A stretch of 36,741 nucleotides of DNA from a virus: positions 1 to 36,741 of IMG/VR virus record IMGVR_UViG_3300036806_000060. One strand, 5' to 3'. The notes below the pieces were generated by a model. That model saw only the letters and a program-made list of their open reading frames with translations, had not been told where the DNA came from and did no database searches. The position numbers and the translations under genes are program-made. Below are positions 1 through 7,683 of the stretch, piece by piece (position 1 is the stretch's first letter; the number at the start of each line of letters is the position of its first letter).

Positions 1-19
1 CCAAAAAGGACAAGGGACC

Positions 20-235
20 GTGACTGATCCGGATTACATACTGCGGCTAAGATTTGAAGATTTCAGCACTTACTGGTTCGGCTATGGAAACTTAAACGTT
101 TATACCCCACGCATGTCGCCAAACTGGGTCAAGATCGAAGTAGATTACAGCGCCGCTCAAAGAGATCGCTACATATCAACGAAAATTGATCTTCAGAAGA
201 TCGACCTAACCATAGTTCAACGGAAACAAGGCTGA
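20..235 (+). CDS. Hypothetical protein at left window edge, possibly partial
   Basis: This 71-residue product has an aromatic-rich N-terminal half (repeated F, Y and W) and a charged C-terminus. I do not recognise it. The GTG start has a purine-rich AAGGACAAGGG stretch just upstream, which could be its ribosome site. However, the frame stays open to the window edge, so this may be the 3' end of a longer gene. It points toward, and ends about 95 bases from, the 3' end of the leftward early operon. No clear hairpin-plus-T terminator is visible in the gap between them. Confidence 0.5.
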   Translation: MTDPDYILRLRFEDFSTYWFGYGNLNVYTPRMSPNWVKIEVDYSAAQRDRYISTKIDLQKIDLTIVQRKQG

Positions 236-330
236 CAAGGGGCTACCGGAATTGACCATCCAGATTATCCATCAGTGCCCTCTTTGTCCCCCGCTTCCTT
301 CCCACCTTCCGGACTTTTCCCGCCGTTCGC

Positions 331-597
331 CTAAATTCCCATCCCGCCAACCAATTCCCACCACGCTTCCGGCTCGGATATCAGCTTGCGAACGCGCCCT
401 GTTCGTTCAAGCCGCATGAGCGCCACGCGGACGTGGCTCTTGCACCGTGTCCTGATCTCCGGGTCGTCCCGAGCCACGCCGCGTGCCCGCATGACGTACT
501 CTGCCACCAGTCCGGTCGAGAGTGGCTTGCCCTGGGCGCACAGGGCCGAGAGCCGGTTGCCTTCGGGTGGCCGGCTCTTTTGAGTCAGGGCACTCAT
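331..597 (-). CDS. Small helical protein, last gene of leftward early operon
   Basis: The 88-residue product is basic. Its central part reads like a winged-helix fold: a helix with LSTGLVAEYVM, then a KSHVRVALMRLERTGRVRKL segment typical of recognition helix plus wing in small phage proteins. The ATG overlaps the stop of the upstream gene in an ATGA, so translation is probably coupled. It is the most distal gene of the minus-strand operon in this window. A DNA-binding role is inference from the helix pattern only, and no family name is claimed. Confidence 0.7.
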   Translation of the reverse strand: MSALTQKSRPPEGNRLSALCAQGKPLSTGLVAEYVMRARGVARDDPEIRTRCKSHVRVALMRLERTGRVRKLISEPEAWWELVGGMGI

Positions 598-842
598 CTC
601 GTCTCACCCCTTCGCCTCGCCTTCCTGGCCGCGCGCTGTGCCTGTTTCTTGTGTTTTACGGTCGGGTCTTCCGCCTTCACGCGCGGCCTGGAACGAGAAC
701 GATATGGCTGTCTCGACAGGCTGGATAGCGCGGCGCCAAGGCCAAGCATCGCAGCGGCCATTTCGAATGGATCAGCGGGGCGCAACTCCGCGTGGACTGC
801 GGTTTCCCAAGGCGCAAGACTTCGGTCACCTACCATCTTCAT
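594..842 (-). CDS. Hypothetical basic-tailed small protein
   Basis: The 82-residue protein has an Ala-rich hydrophobic stretch near residues 26-42 and a strongly basic C-terminal third (KHKKQAQRAARKARRRGE). It starts with ATG overlapping the stop of the gene at 839-1012 (ATGA) and ends with the same overlap onto the next gene. The tail suggests nucleic-acid or membrane-surface contact, but no family is recognised. The hydrophobic run looks too weak for a confident membrane span. Confidence 0.6.
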   Translation of the reverse strand: MKMVGDRSLAPWETAVHAELRPADPFEMAAAMLGLGAALSSLSRQPYRSRSRPRVKAEDPTVKHKKQAQRAARKARRRGETR

Positions 843-1012
843 CCGCTCCGCTTGAATTCAGGGCGCTCCACGATCTCGATCACATGCCACCGCGCGCGGT
901 CATTCAAGTCGTTGGCGATCTCGGCGGCACGGGACAGCGGCATCGGCTCCGAGAGATACGATGACCAACCCTCCTCTGTCTTCGTCCAACCGTGGATGCG
1001 GTAGAACTTCAT
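839..1012 (-). CDS. Small conserved-looking phage protein, 57 residues
   Basis: This short gene encodes a product beginning MKFYRIHGWTKTEEGW and ending IVERPEFKRSG. Its reality is supported by context. Its ATG overlaps the stop of the 1009-1218 gene (ATGA), its stop overlaps the ATG of the next gene (ATGA), and it exactly fills an otherwise empty gap in the operon. The middle (PLSRAAEIANDLNDRARWHVIEIVE) looks like a compact alpha/beta fold in which a helix precedes a strand. Function is unknown. Confidence 0.75.
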   Translation of the reverse strand: MKFYRIHGWTKTEEGWSSYLSEPMPLSRAAEIANDLNDRARWHVIEIVERPEFKRSG

Positions 1013-1218
1013 CGCAACACCTCGTCAATCATGGCATGCCAGCACAGAGTAATCATCATATGATCATCCATGCCGTCATCCAGTTCATTTATTCCACGTT
1101 CGGTCATCTCCTCGGTCAGCTCCCGCATCGCCCGGATGAGTGTGCGGATATCGTCCTCGTCAGCGTTCAGCCCGCGCGCCAACGCGACATCCAGAATGCG
1201 GTCGATCATCTCGCTCAT
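1009..1218 (-). CDS. Acidic helical small protein
   Basis: The 69-residue product is acidic and predicted almost entirely helical (IDRILDVALARGLNADEDDI, then IRAMRELTEEM). Start and stop both overlap neighbours by ATGA, placing it firmly in the leftward operon. No catalytic motif or known domain is visible. It could be an accessory or inhibitor protein of the kind common in early phage regions, but that is inference from position only. Confidence 0.7.
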   Translation of the reverse strand: MSEMIDRILDVALARGLNADEDDIRTLIRAMRELTEEMTERGINELDDGMDDHMMITLCWHAMIDEVLR

Positions 1219-1385
1219 GGTTTTTTATCCGGTATGAAGGACCAGCGGAGAAACATGACACCAGCGCCGCCAAAAAAGACCAATAGCAAAGCGACATTGA
1301 AGGAGATTACAGGGTTGACGATCGCACCGATCGTGGCGGTGAGAAGGACGCCCGCGAAGAACGCGGTCAGAAGAATTCGGCTCAT
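1215..1385 (-). CDS. Two-helix membrane protein, 56 residues
   Basis: The chosen start (MSRILLTAFFAG) overlaps the upstream stop by ATGA, matching the rest of the operon. A longer in-frame form starting at 1529 would lie over the 3' part of the neighbouring gene and is rejected. The product has two hydrophobic segments, residues about 4-22 and 27-46, separated by a short NPVISF turn, and a basic C-terminus (IPDKKP). It is probably a small inner-membrane protein. No holin partner or endolysin is nearby, so a lysis role is not claimed. Confidence 0.7.
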   Translation of the reverse strand: MSRILLTAFFAGVLLTATIGAIVNPVISFNVALLLVFFGGAGVMFLRWSFIPDKKP

Positions 1386-1747
1386 GCCTTCCTCCGCTCG
1401 CATGGAGGCACGGGAAGGGGGCGCCAGTGAGTCATGTGCCGCATTGAAAGATGCGCCGGAGTGCCTGGTAGGCGTGCATTCGCCAGGATATTCCCGCGCA
1501 CGATAAATGGCGATCCGCCGGGGCACCACGTCATAAACAGTTCATCGCCTATCGGCGCGGTCTCGATCGGTTGCCATCCATCAATGCGCTCGGCGCGGAG
1601 CTTGTCGCGCTCGGCGATGATTCTATTGAAGTGACTTAGGGCTTCCGCTTGATCCACGATACCAAAAACCGATGAGTAGAAACCGGCATATGGTAAATGT
1701 CGCAGCGCTTCGCACACAATCGCCGCGTCGTCCGGTGTGTCGGTCAT
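1382..1747 (-). CDS. DUF551-like phage protein
   Basis: The 121-residue product has an N-terminal helical part. Its C-terminal half carries the signature WQPIETAPIGDE followed by THWRPLPVPP near the end. This spacing of a W-Q-P-I-E-T-A-P opening and a T-H-W-R-P-L-P closing is typical of the DUF551-type domain found in many phage genomes. The function of that domain is not established. Both ends overlap neighbours by ATGA. The last residues (CERRKA) are basic. Confidence 0.8.
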   Translation of the reverse strand: MTDTPDDAAIVCEALRHLPYAGFYSSVFGIVDQAEALSHFNRIIAERDKLRAERIDGWQPIETAPIGDELFMTWCPGGSPFIVRGNILANARLPGTPAHLSMRHMTHWRPLPVPPCERRKA

Positions 1748-2007
1748 GCGAACATCGCTTTCAGAACTGCATCGACCAGCGCGTCCATGGCTTCCTGCTT
1801 TGTTGCATACCAGCCGATTTCCTTTCCGCTTTCACTAGTCATTATCCACACTCGCCATCGTTCTAAATGGTGTTTCACTACCCACTCAGTATGTATAAGA
1901 CGACCAACGCATAGACCTCCCAGATAAAGCGCCTTTTCCGGAAGGCGCCCCTCGCGATCTCGCCACGTTAGACGGATGCCGTGCTGTTCCAAGATCGGGT
2001 AGCTCAT
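1744..2007 (-). CDS. Hypothetical protein, 87 residues
   Basis: The start MSYPILEQHGIRLTW at 2007 overlaps the upstream stop by ATGA. A longer form starting at 2031 is possible but lies inside the neighbouring gene. The product has several Trp residues (W near the N-terminus, RWRVWIM in the middle, GWYATKQEAMDALVDAVLK at the end). This suggests a small mixed fold ending in an amphipathic helix. No known family is recognised. Confidence 0.65.
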   Translation of the reverse strand: MSYPILEQHGIRLTWRDREGRLPEKALYLGGLCVGRLIHTEWVVKHHLERWRVWIMTSESGKEIGWYATKQEAMDALVDAVLKAMFA

Positions 2008-2576
2008 CCCGCCTTCCTCGCCTTCTCGCACGCAGCTTCAAGGGCGGCTGATAGTGTTGCCTCGTCTGCCTCAACCATATCCATAGAGTCATGCACAAGC
2101 TGACATCTAAAAGACCTCTGTCTTTTGAAGAGTGCCCAGAAATACCAACTCTTCGGAATCCGCGCGAGGTCGAGGCGGTTGTCCGGCGACAGGGTGTCGA
2201 TGAGGGCACGGATGGCTGCCGGAAGTCGATCCAAAACAATGCCGCTATCAACTTCTTGACCATCGTCATCCAAGCGCCAAACTTCACCCTTGCCGCCTGC
2301 CGCCACACCACAAAGGATAGCTGCTTCCTCCAACGCTTCCCGCCGCGCCTCGTCCCTGGCAGCCGCGAGTTCGTTGTCCCGTTCGGCCAATTTCGAGACC
2401 AGGCTTTCCTTGACTTCGGTTAGGGCGGCGAGTTGAGAAATAAGAGCAGTGATCTCTGTCAACGCCTTCCGGGCATTTCGGTTGATAAACACCATATCGC
2501 TACGATCGTAATATTTCGAATTATCTTCGATTGCCGTTAGCGCCTCGCAGATCGTCTCTTCCGGGCGGTCAGTCAT
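2004..2576 (-). CDS. Coiled-coil hypothetical phage protein
   Basis: The 190-residue product starts MTDRPEETICEALTAIED. The start is chosen because GAAGGAG lies about seven bases upstream of this ATG on the minus strand, better than the longer form beginning at 2615. Residues about 45-95 form a clear heptad-like coiled coil (ITALISQLAALTEVKESL, then KLAERDNELAAARDEARREALEEAA). The C-terminal part is also helical and ends near DMVEADEATLSAALEAACEK. The gene overlaps the previous stop by 8 bases. No enzymatic motif is seen. Confidence 0.7.
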   Translation of the reverse strand: MTDRPEETICEALTAIEDNSKYYDRSDMVFINRNARKALTEITALISQLAALTEVKESLVSKLAERDNELAAARDEARREALEEAAILCGVAAGGKGEVWRLDDDGQEVDSGIVLDRLPAAIRALIDTLSPDNRLDLARIPKSWYFWALFKRQRSFRCQLVHDSMDMVEADEATLSAALEAACEKARKAG

Positions 2577-3081
2577 GGGGTTGCTCCTTCGCGAGACGTT
2601 TAAGGGTCTGTCCAAGTGGAGTGAGGATGCTTATTCCAGGTCGCACCCACTCACGGAGACCTTTTTCAATCATGATATCATTTACAAAACTCGGGGCGCC
2701 TTCTGATGTGTCTGATAAGCTTTGCAGTTGGCGAACTACACGCGCCGCCGCGAGCAGCGCCGCCATGTCCTCCAGGGAGACTGTCACCGCGTGCGGCTCG
2801 CCGTCCGCGCTCCGGGGCTCTGGGATCAGAACATTGATCGCCTCTTTGAATGTGCGGCGACTGATGTCCCACGCTTCGTCGAATCCTGTGATAGAATCGT
2901 CGTAGTCCGGTTTCATTTCACATAGCGCATCGTTCATCCGACTATCGATGCTATTTTTGACCTGCTCCAACGCCTCGCGCTTCACGGCGGCAAAGGCTTC
3001 GGTGAGCGCATCCCGAATGTCGAATGACGGATCATTCTCAATCCAGGCGGCCAGTTCCAGCGCGCGTTCCTCGTGGTCCAT
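2569..3081 (-). CDS. Helical hypothetical protein, 170 residues
   Basis: The start MDHEERALELAAWIEND has a GAAGGAG site just upstream. The protein is acidic and largely helical, with segments such as IRDALTEAFAAVKREALEQVK and VSLEDMAALLAAARVVRQLQ. It resembles the neighbouring 2004-2576 product in size and helix content, but I see no convincing repeat of sequence between them. It overlaps the 3' end of the next-upstream gene by 44 bases in another frame. The ribosome site argues that the overlap is real. Confidence 0.65.
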   Translation of the reverse strand: MDHEERALELAAWIENDPSFDIRDALTEAFAAVKREALEQVKNSIDSRMNDALCEMKPDYDDSITGFDEAWDISRRTFKEAINVLIPEPRSADGEPHAVTVSLEDMAALLAAARVVRQLQSLSDTSEGAPSFVNDIMIEKGLREWVRPGISILTPLGQTLKRLAKEQPHD

Positions 3082-3256
3082 CTTCCATCTCCTTCAACCG
3101 TTCCACCACCCGCTCAAACGCTTCCCGGACCTGGCCCGGCAGCACGAAGCCGAACGTCGGTAGCCGCAGCGTCATGGTATGTGGCAATGCGGCCAGCGCC
3201 TCGCGGATGAAGGCGATGTCGTCCGGCCCAATGTCGCGTTTCTCGTGGTCCGTCAT
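3038..3256 (-). CDS. Small hypothetical protein, 72 residues
   Basis: The product (MTDHEKRDIGPDDIAFIREALAALP at its start, written here in two parts: MTDHEKRDIGPDD and IAFIREALAALP) is a short helix, a strand-like LRLPTFGFVLPGQ segment and a second helix REAFERVVERLKEME. Its ATG overlaps the stop of the 3253-3354 gene (ATGA). Its last 15 codons overlap the start of 2569-3081 in another frame. Function unknown. Confidence 0.6.
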   Translation of the reverse strand: MTDHEKRDIGPDDIAFIREALAALPHTMTLRLPTFGFVLPGQVREAFERVVERLKEMEDGPRGTRAGTGRLD

Positions 3257-3354
3257 TCTCCCCTCTCTTTCATTCGTTGCTCAAGTAGGACAACCCGATG
3301 CGCCAGGATGAACACGGCGACTGAGAGGATGGCGAGGATGCAGGGCTGGGTCAT
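3253..3354 (-). CDS. Tiny single-span membrane protein, 33 residues
   Basis: A 33-residue ORF begins MTQPCILAILSVAVF and ends LLEQRMKERGE. Residues about 4-24 form one hydrophobic helix, followed by a charged amphipathic tail. The stop overlaps the ATG of the next gene by ATGA, the same coupling used across this operon. No strong ribosome site is seen upstream. Minute one-span proteins of this type are common in phage early regions, but their roles vary, so none is assigned. Confidence 0.5.
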   Translation of the reverse strand: MTQPCILAILSVAVFILAHRVVLLEQRMKERGE

Positions 3355-3399
3355 TGGCCGCTTTCAAACAGGACGCCAGTTCCCTGGCGCCACCGTGAA

Positions 3400-5685
3400 C
3401 TACCGAGTAAGCAGCGCCTTTTGTTTACGCGCCGCATCGCGCAACGCTTCCATCTTTTCCGGATCGAGACCAGCGAGCCGTTCTCCGGCTTTCACCGTAT
3501 CGGCGGCATTGTTGTTTCGATCGTAGTCCACCATCGACTGGCACGATGTCAGGCCAAGCCATAGATATTGATACAACTGTTCGGCCGATTTTTCTTCGAT
3601 CGGCAACGCCGCCGCGAGAATGCTTTTTCGATGCGCCGTCCTGGCGATGATATCAGCTTGATCCCGATCATCAAGTTGACGCAGCTCGGCGATGGTAGCC
3701 GGGAAGACTTCCCATGCCTGGATTTGAGCGATGGTTTCGAGCGACTCCAGGTCCGCCAGCATACCGTCCTTGGCATTCCGAGGCACCGGGTCGCGCGCCG
3801 GAGCCGGTGTTAGTGCCTTCATCCGCTCCTCGAAGACCGCCAGCGCGGCTAGCCTGCGAGCGGGTGGAAACGCGGCGATCGTGTCGGCGTTGGCATCCTT
3901 GATAGCACGGAAGCCATCCACGTTGACGTTGGTCAGCGCGGCTCTGAGGCGATCGTTGTAAGCGTTGTATTCCGCCATGGTCTTATGCGCGGGCGGTGGA
4001 ACGATCAACGACGGCGCTTCGACCGCTGGCTTGTTATAGCCGGCCAGAATCGCGGAGACCTTTGTGCTGGCGATTTGCGCTTTGCGGATAGCTTCAAGGT
4101 TGGCACGCTTGAACAAATCGACGGTCGCGGCGGGCTTGGAATGCAACGCATCCATATAGGCGGTGACGAAGGCGACGGGATCTGTAAAGGCCTCGATCTC
4201 GCCATTCTCATCGGGGATTTCGTTGCCTTCGCCGTCGATCAGCCAGGCTTCGAAGGACACCGGGCCGCTGGAAGATTCCACGCCTCCAGTGGCCGCCGCA
4301 CCGGCAACGGTCGTGGTCCCGTTATCGCCGGCCGCTGTCTCAGATTCGCGACCAAACAGAGGTTGCTCCTGTTGCCGCGGTTCCTGCGCCGGCTGTGCCG
4401 TGCCAGCGCCGCGCCGCGCCCGCCAGGTGCCATCGCTGTTCTTCGCCTTGCTGGAAGCGTGCAGTGCCGCATCCCAGGCCACGCCGTTCACGTCGCGCTC
4501 CATCTCGGGCTCGTCCTTCTGCCCGGCCAGTTCGCGCTTACGATCGATCGTCGCCCGCGCCTCGGCGCGCTGTTCGTCAGTGGGCTCCGGAGGCATTTGT
4601 TCATTGACGGGCACATCCTTGGGCGAAAGACGATCAACCGCATCGTCAAGCGCCTTCTGAATTCTTTGTCTGAATTCCAGCGGCGCCATTTCGCGAGCGG
4701 ACCGGACGCATCCCAACGAAAACAAGGCGGTCAGGTCTCCGATATTGGTTGCCGTGCCCGCGAATCCCAGCAACCGTTCCAGCCATGCCTCGGGTTCCGG
4801 CTCGTCATTAAGCGCGATATCCGCCTCGATCACGAATTGACCGCGATCGTCAGGCGGCGCCGAGAAATCCGATCGTGTCGGCTGTTTCGGCGACACGCCA
4901 GTATTTTCGAACGTCGGCGCCTCATCGAGCATCTGCCGCACGATATCGGAACGCATCCATTCCAACGCATCTCGGTAGTCGTCTGGGTCCTGAACATACC
5001 CAAGGGCCGTGAACACGACCTCTGGATATCGCACATCCATGTTGAATGACATCTGTGTCACGACCTGACTGATGTCGATGCCGGAGATGTTCAGTTCACC
5101 GCAATAGCGTGCCAGATTGGGCATGCTCATCACTGGCAGGCGCAGCATCATTGGCGCGCCGCCGAAGGACTTGTTTTTCACATCCCCGGCCGGCACGACG
5201 GCGATCTTGCGACCATCGCGGCATGCCTTGCCCTTACCTTCGGTGCCGTCGTCGGATATCGCCGATCCGAACTGGTTTTTTGGACAGGTCGCGCAACTCG
5301 TCGATTGAATGCGGGGCGACTTCTGATCTGGCCTTTCGCCATCCGTCGAGAAGCAATCCGGCATCAGGATTTTAACGCCGGGACGAAACGCGGCGGCATA
5401 CCATGACTTGCTGATCGCGGGAGAAATCCCGACCACGATGACATTGAGCGTTGGCGTCGGCACGGGAGGCAGCGGCTTGTGGTTCACATCGAACCCCGGA
5501 GACTGTCTGATCACGGTCTCCACACCGCGAGTGGTGACGGACCACACGCGGCCCTCGATACTGACCACGGGGAACGGGATGCGAATGCCCTGTTGCGCGT
5601 TGGCATTCAACGCCATGGGTGGCGGATTGTTGGCGATGTGAGCGGGCAGGTTCGCGCCGGGGGAAAATGTCACCATGTCGTTCAT
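3400..5685 (-). CDS. Large Cys-motif phage protein, possible ssDNA-binding
   Basis: At 761 residues this is the largest early gene. The N-terminal half has beta-rich segments (IRIPFPVVSIEGRVW, LNVIVVGISPAISKSWY) and a possible zinc motif: C111, then C131-x2-C134, then C155 in a GKGKACRDGRKIAV context. This layout resembles a family of large proteins in phage replication regions that I have seen suggested as single-strand DNA binders. I hold that loosely. A Gln/Pro-rich linker follows near residues 420-450 (AQPAQEPRQQEQPLFGRES). The C-terminal third is helical and polar. The neighbouring exonuclease gene supports a DNA-metabolism role. Confidence 0.75.
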   Translation of the reverse strand: MNDMVTFSPGANLPAHIANNPPPMALNANAQQGIRIPFPVVSIEGRVWSVTTRGVETVIRQSPGFDVNHKPLPPVPTPTLNVIVVGISPAISKSWYAAAFRPGVKILMPDCFSTDGERPDQKSPRIQSTSCATCPKNQFGSAISDDGTEGKGKACRDGRKIAVVPAGDVKNKSFGGAPMMLRLPVMSMPNLARYCGELNISGIDISQVVTQMSFNMDVRYPEVVFTALGYVQDPDDYRDALEWMRSDIVRQMLDEAPTFENTGVSPKQPTRSDFSAPPDDRGQFVIEADIALNDEPEPEAWLERLLGFAGTATNIGDLTALFSLGCVRSAREMAPLEFRQRIQKALDDAVDRLSPKDVPVNEQMPPEPTDEQRAEARATIDRKRELAGQKDEPEMERDVNGVAWDAALHASSKAKNSDGTWRARRGAGTAQPAQEPRQQEQPLFGRESETAAGDNGTTTVAGAAATGGVESSSGPVSFEAWLIDGEGNEIPDENGEIEAFTDPVAFVTAYMDALHSKPAATVDLFKRANLEAIRKAQIASTKVSAILAGYNKPAVEAPSLIVPPPAHKTMAEYNAYNDRLRAALTNVNVDGFRAIKDANADTIAAFPPARRLAALAVFEERMKALTPAPARDPVPRNAKDGMLADLESLETIAQIQAWEVFPATIAELRQLDDRDQADIIARTAHRKSILAAALPIEEKSAEQLYQYLWLGLTSCQSMVDYDRNNNAADTVKAGERLAGLDPEKMEALRDAARKQKALLTR

Positions 5686-5715
5686 TGGGATTTCAGTTCC
5701 TTGTTGGAGGTTGGA

Positions 5716-6372
5716 TTAGCCCTGGTAATTACCAGCGCGAAGGATTGATGGTTCCGGACATTGGCCGATCTCGATCAGCTTGCGGAAAACGGCGAGGCAG
5801 GCATGCGCATCGGCCATGGACGTGTGCGCATCAGGAAACTCGTCACCATAAAAATACTGATACGCCTCCATCAGCTTCGGCTGTTTGAAACCCCTTCGAC
5901 CAGAGGCGAGTTGCGCGTGTGTCGGTGCCAGTTTCAACACCTCGAGTGTAGCGCGCATGGTGCAGATGTTCAATGTCTGTTCGAAAAGATCATCCATGCC
6001 GACGCGGCGTAGCTCTCCCCTCATTATTTTCGTATCGAATTGCGCGTTGTGCGCGACCACGATCCAGCCATTCGCGATATATTCGCTGTAGATGCCGAGA
6101 ACATCGCGCACGTTGATGCCTTCGGCGCCCAGCTTGTCCATCGTCAGACCGTTGACCGCCATCGCGCCTTCGGACATGACCCATCCGTCGGGTCGGATCA
6201 GTGCCGTGATACTTTGTTCCTCGTCCACTTCCAGTTCCGGTGTCGTCACCAGTGCCGTGAAGCTGGCGAGGCGTGGTTGGCCCGGCGCATCGGCGGCGGG
6301 AGGTGGTTCGCCTTTCTTCGCGTAGAGCGGCAGGCCGGACGTTTCGGTATCGATGATGACATAACGCGGCAT
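5716..6372 (-). CDS. DEDDh-type 3'-5' exonuclease, DnaQ-like
   Basis: The 218-residue protein begins MPRYVIIDTETSGLP. The Exo I motif is D8-T-E10, Exo II is AHNAQFD at about residues 107-113, and Exo III is the H183-x4-D188 pair in HTSMADAHACLAVF. These are the acidic and histidine residues of RNase-T/DnaQ-fold exonucleases, which remove nucleotides from 3' ends using two metals. The chosen ATG overlaps the upstream stop in TGATG. A longer version from 6444 would run through the neighbouring gene and is rejected. No polymerase domain is attached, so it is stand-alone, likely acting in replication, repair or recombination with the adjacent early genes. Confidence 0.9.
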   Translation of the reverse strand: MPRYVIIDTETSGLPLYAKKGEPPPAADAPGQPRLASFTALVTTPELEVDEEQSITALIRPDGWVMSEGAMAVNGLTMDKLGAEGINVRDVLGIYSEYIANGWIVVAHNAQFDTKIMRGELRRVGMDDLFEQTLNICTMRATLEVLKLAPTHAQLASGRRGFKQPKLMEAYQYFYGDEFPDAHTSMADAHACLAVFRKLIEIGQCPEPSILRAGNYQG

Positions 6373-6548
6373 CAGACTAGCTCCTTCTCTTTGGCCAGCC
6401 ATTCTGGCATGGCCATCGTCTTGTCGGTTGCATCCCATTCGCATTGCGACTTAGGAAGCCAAACGGTGCGAATGCCGTCATGAAACCGATAGGCCGCATC
6501 TGTCTCGCCGCGAATTTCGCCAGCGATATCTACCAGATCGGATTTCAT
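6372..6548 (-). CDS. Small phage protein upstream of exonuclease, 58 residues
   Basis: The product starts MKSDLVDIAGEIRGE and contains AYRFHDGIRTVWLPKSQCEW followed by MAMPEWLAKEKELV. The pattern x-W-L-P-K-S-Q-x-E-W followed by M-P-E-W-L-A-x-x-K recurs in small proteins of phage recombination or replication modules, in my memory. Its function is not known to me. The start overlaps the upstream stop by ATGA, and its stop overlaps the exonuclease ATG. Confidence 0.7.
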   Translation of the reverse strand: MKSDLVDIAGEIRGETDAAYRFHDGIRTVWLPKSQCEWDATDKTMAMPEWLAKEKELV

Positions 6549-7354
6549 CGGCGCACCGTCAGATCGGGCTCGCAATATTCAATCGGCACGTCTGATGGTT
6601 TCACGATCTTATAGACACGAATATCCTCGAAGGTAACACCGGCGATAACAGGGAACGGCGTTCCTGGCTTGCCCATCGCGGCGGCGATCTTCACATGATC
6701 TGGTTTGTATTTGAGTGAGGTTGTTCCGACCTGATCCCCATGTGTGCGTGTCAGGTCCGCCGGCCTGGCGGTGGCCACTTGTCGCGCATCTTCGGCTTGT
6801 TGCGCGGCCACGGCGGCATCCGCCATCGTGACGGTGTTGCTGCCCGCGCTGGCCAGCCGTTCCGCCATCTCGGCTTCATCGGCCTTGCGTTTGGCCTCGG
6901 CCTCGGCTTCGCGGCGAATGCGCGTGGCCTTCTCGGCCTTGTAGTTGATGCTGGCGCGAATGATGGCCTGAGACGCGGCTTCGACGCTCACGGCGACGGC
7001 GGCGAATGGGCCGTTTTCCATACTACCGATCGCGTTGCCAGCATCCAGGATCGGTCTTTTGAATGCTTCTCGGATCATATCGACGCGGCCCGTCTTTTTC
7101 GTGATGAACTTAGCGATCGTACCGAGTATCTCGGTTGCTTCACTATCAATCCCGTCATCCTCAATGAGAAAACGTGGCTCGGTCTCTCCCGGCATAATCA
7201 TGGTATTGTCGGCGATGAAATCGTTTACATATCCAATCAGCTCCGTGGCTCGCTCTTTCAGCGGCGCGATCTCTCTGTCTATCATTTGTTTGATCAGATC
7301 AACGGGGATCAGGTCCGTCAGTTTCGGTAGGTTCGATCCATGCGTGGCGCTCAT
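6545..7354 (-). CDS. Coiled-coil phage early protein, 269 residues
   Basis: The N-terminal half is helical (VDLIKQMIDREIAPLKERAT). The centre has a long charged coiled coil around residues 130-165 (YKAEKATRIRREAEAEAKRK, ADEAEMAERLA), then an Ala-rich AAVAAQQAEDARQVA segment. The C-terminus is a compact part with GTTSLKYKPDHVKIAAAMG and DIRVYKIVKPSDVP. This helix plus C-terminal strand layout is common in proteins encoded next to phage recombinases or exonucleases, with no fixed name. The ATGA overlap to 7351-7683 shows operon membership. Confidence 0.7.
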   Translation of the reverse strand: MSATHGSNLPKLTDLIPVDLIKQMIDREIAPLKERATELIGYVNDFIADNTMIMPGETEPRFLIEDDGIDSEATEILGTIAKFITKKTGRVDMIREAFKRPILDAGNAIGSMENGPFAAVAVSVEAASQAIIRASINYKAEKATRIRREAEAEAKRKADEAEMAERLASAGSNTVTMADAAVAAQQAEDARQVATARPADLTRTHGDQVGTTSLKYKPDHVKIAAAMGKPGTPFPVIAGVTFEDIRVYKIVKPSDVPIEYCEPDLTVRR

Positions 7355-7683
7355 CGCGACTTTCTCCGGTAGGCAATATGCGTATCGAGGTCAATTGTCC
7401 GCGTGGGATTGGCGGCGGGTTCGGATGGCGCGTAAATCTCAGCCCATCGTTTGTAACCGATGCGGAACCGGACTTCGCTTTCAGTGGCTTCGCGGGCATA
7501 GTGATGGATGCGTTCCATCATCGGTAGGAGCCATGGGTTAGTGGATGGTCCTTCCCAGACACCATCGATCATGCAGGACCATTGGCCATCCTCACACTTG
7601 ATCTGACAGCCAACCCATGGGCCTCCCCGCACCAGTCTAAGCATGTAGAAGCCAGGCGTGGGCGTGTCGGAAACGCGGGTCAT
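7351..7683 (-). CDS. Trp-rich small phage protein
   Basis: The 110-residue protein has a beta-rich N-terminal part ([20 protein letters not shown], then [16 protein letters not shown]), resembling a small barrel-like domain, and a helix [19 protein letters not shown]. The C-terminus is basic. Start and stop each overlap neighbours by ATGA. It resembles unnamed small proteins with T-P-G-x-Y/F near the start that are found in many phages. No function is assigned. Confidence 0.65.
   Translation of the reverse strand: MTRVSDTPTPGFYMLRLVRGGPWVGCQIKCEDGQWSCMIDGVWEGPSTNPWLLPMMERIHHYAREATESEVRFRIGYKRWAEIYAPSEPAANPTRTIDLDTHIAYRRKSR

Noticed and set aside
236-330. Terminator between the edge gene and the early operon
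   Set aside because: Pyrimidine-rich DNA is present, but no convincing stem with a T-run was found on either strand.
1386-1529. N-terminal extension of the membrane protein at 1215-1385
   Set aside because: The extension lies within the DUF551-like gene. The ATGA overlap supports the shorter start.
1215-3354. Small membrane proteins as a holin set
   Set aside because: No endolysin or spanin was found nearby, and the genes lie in the early operon, so a lysis role is not supported.
3985-5049. 354-codon plus-strand frame
   Set aside because: It lies wholly antisense to the large early gene 3400-5685. Its translation is Arg/Gly-rich low-complexity typical of shadow frames in GC-rich DNA.
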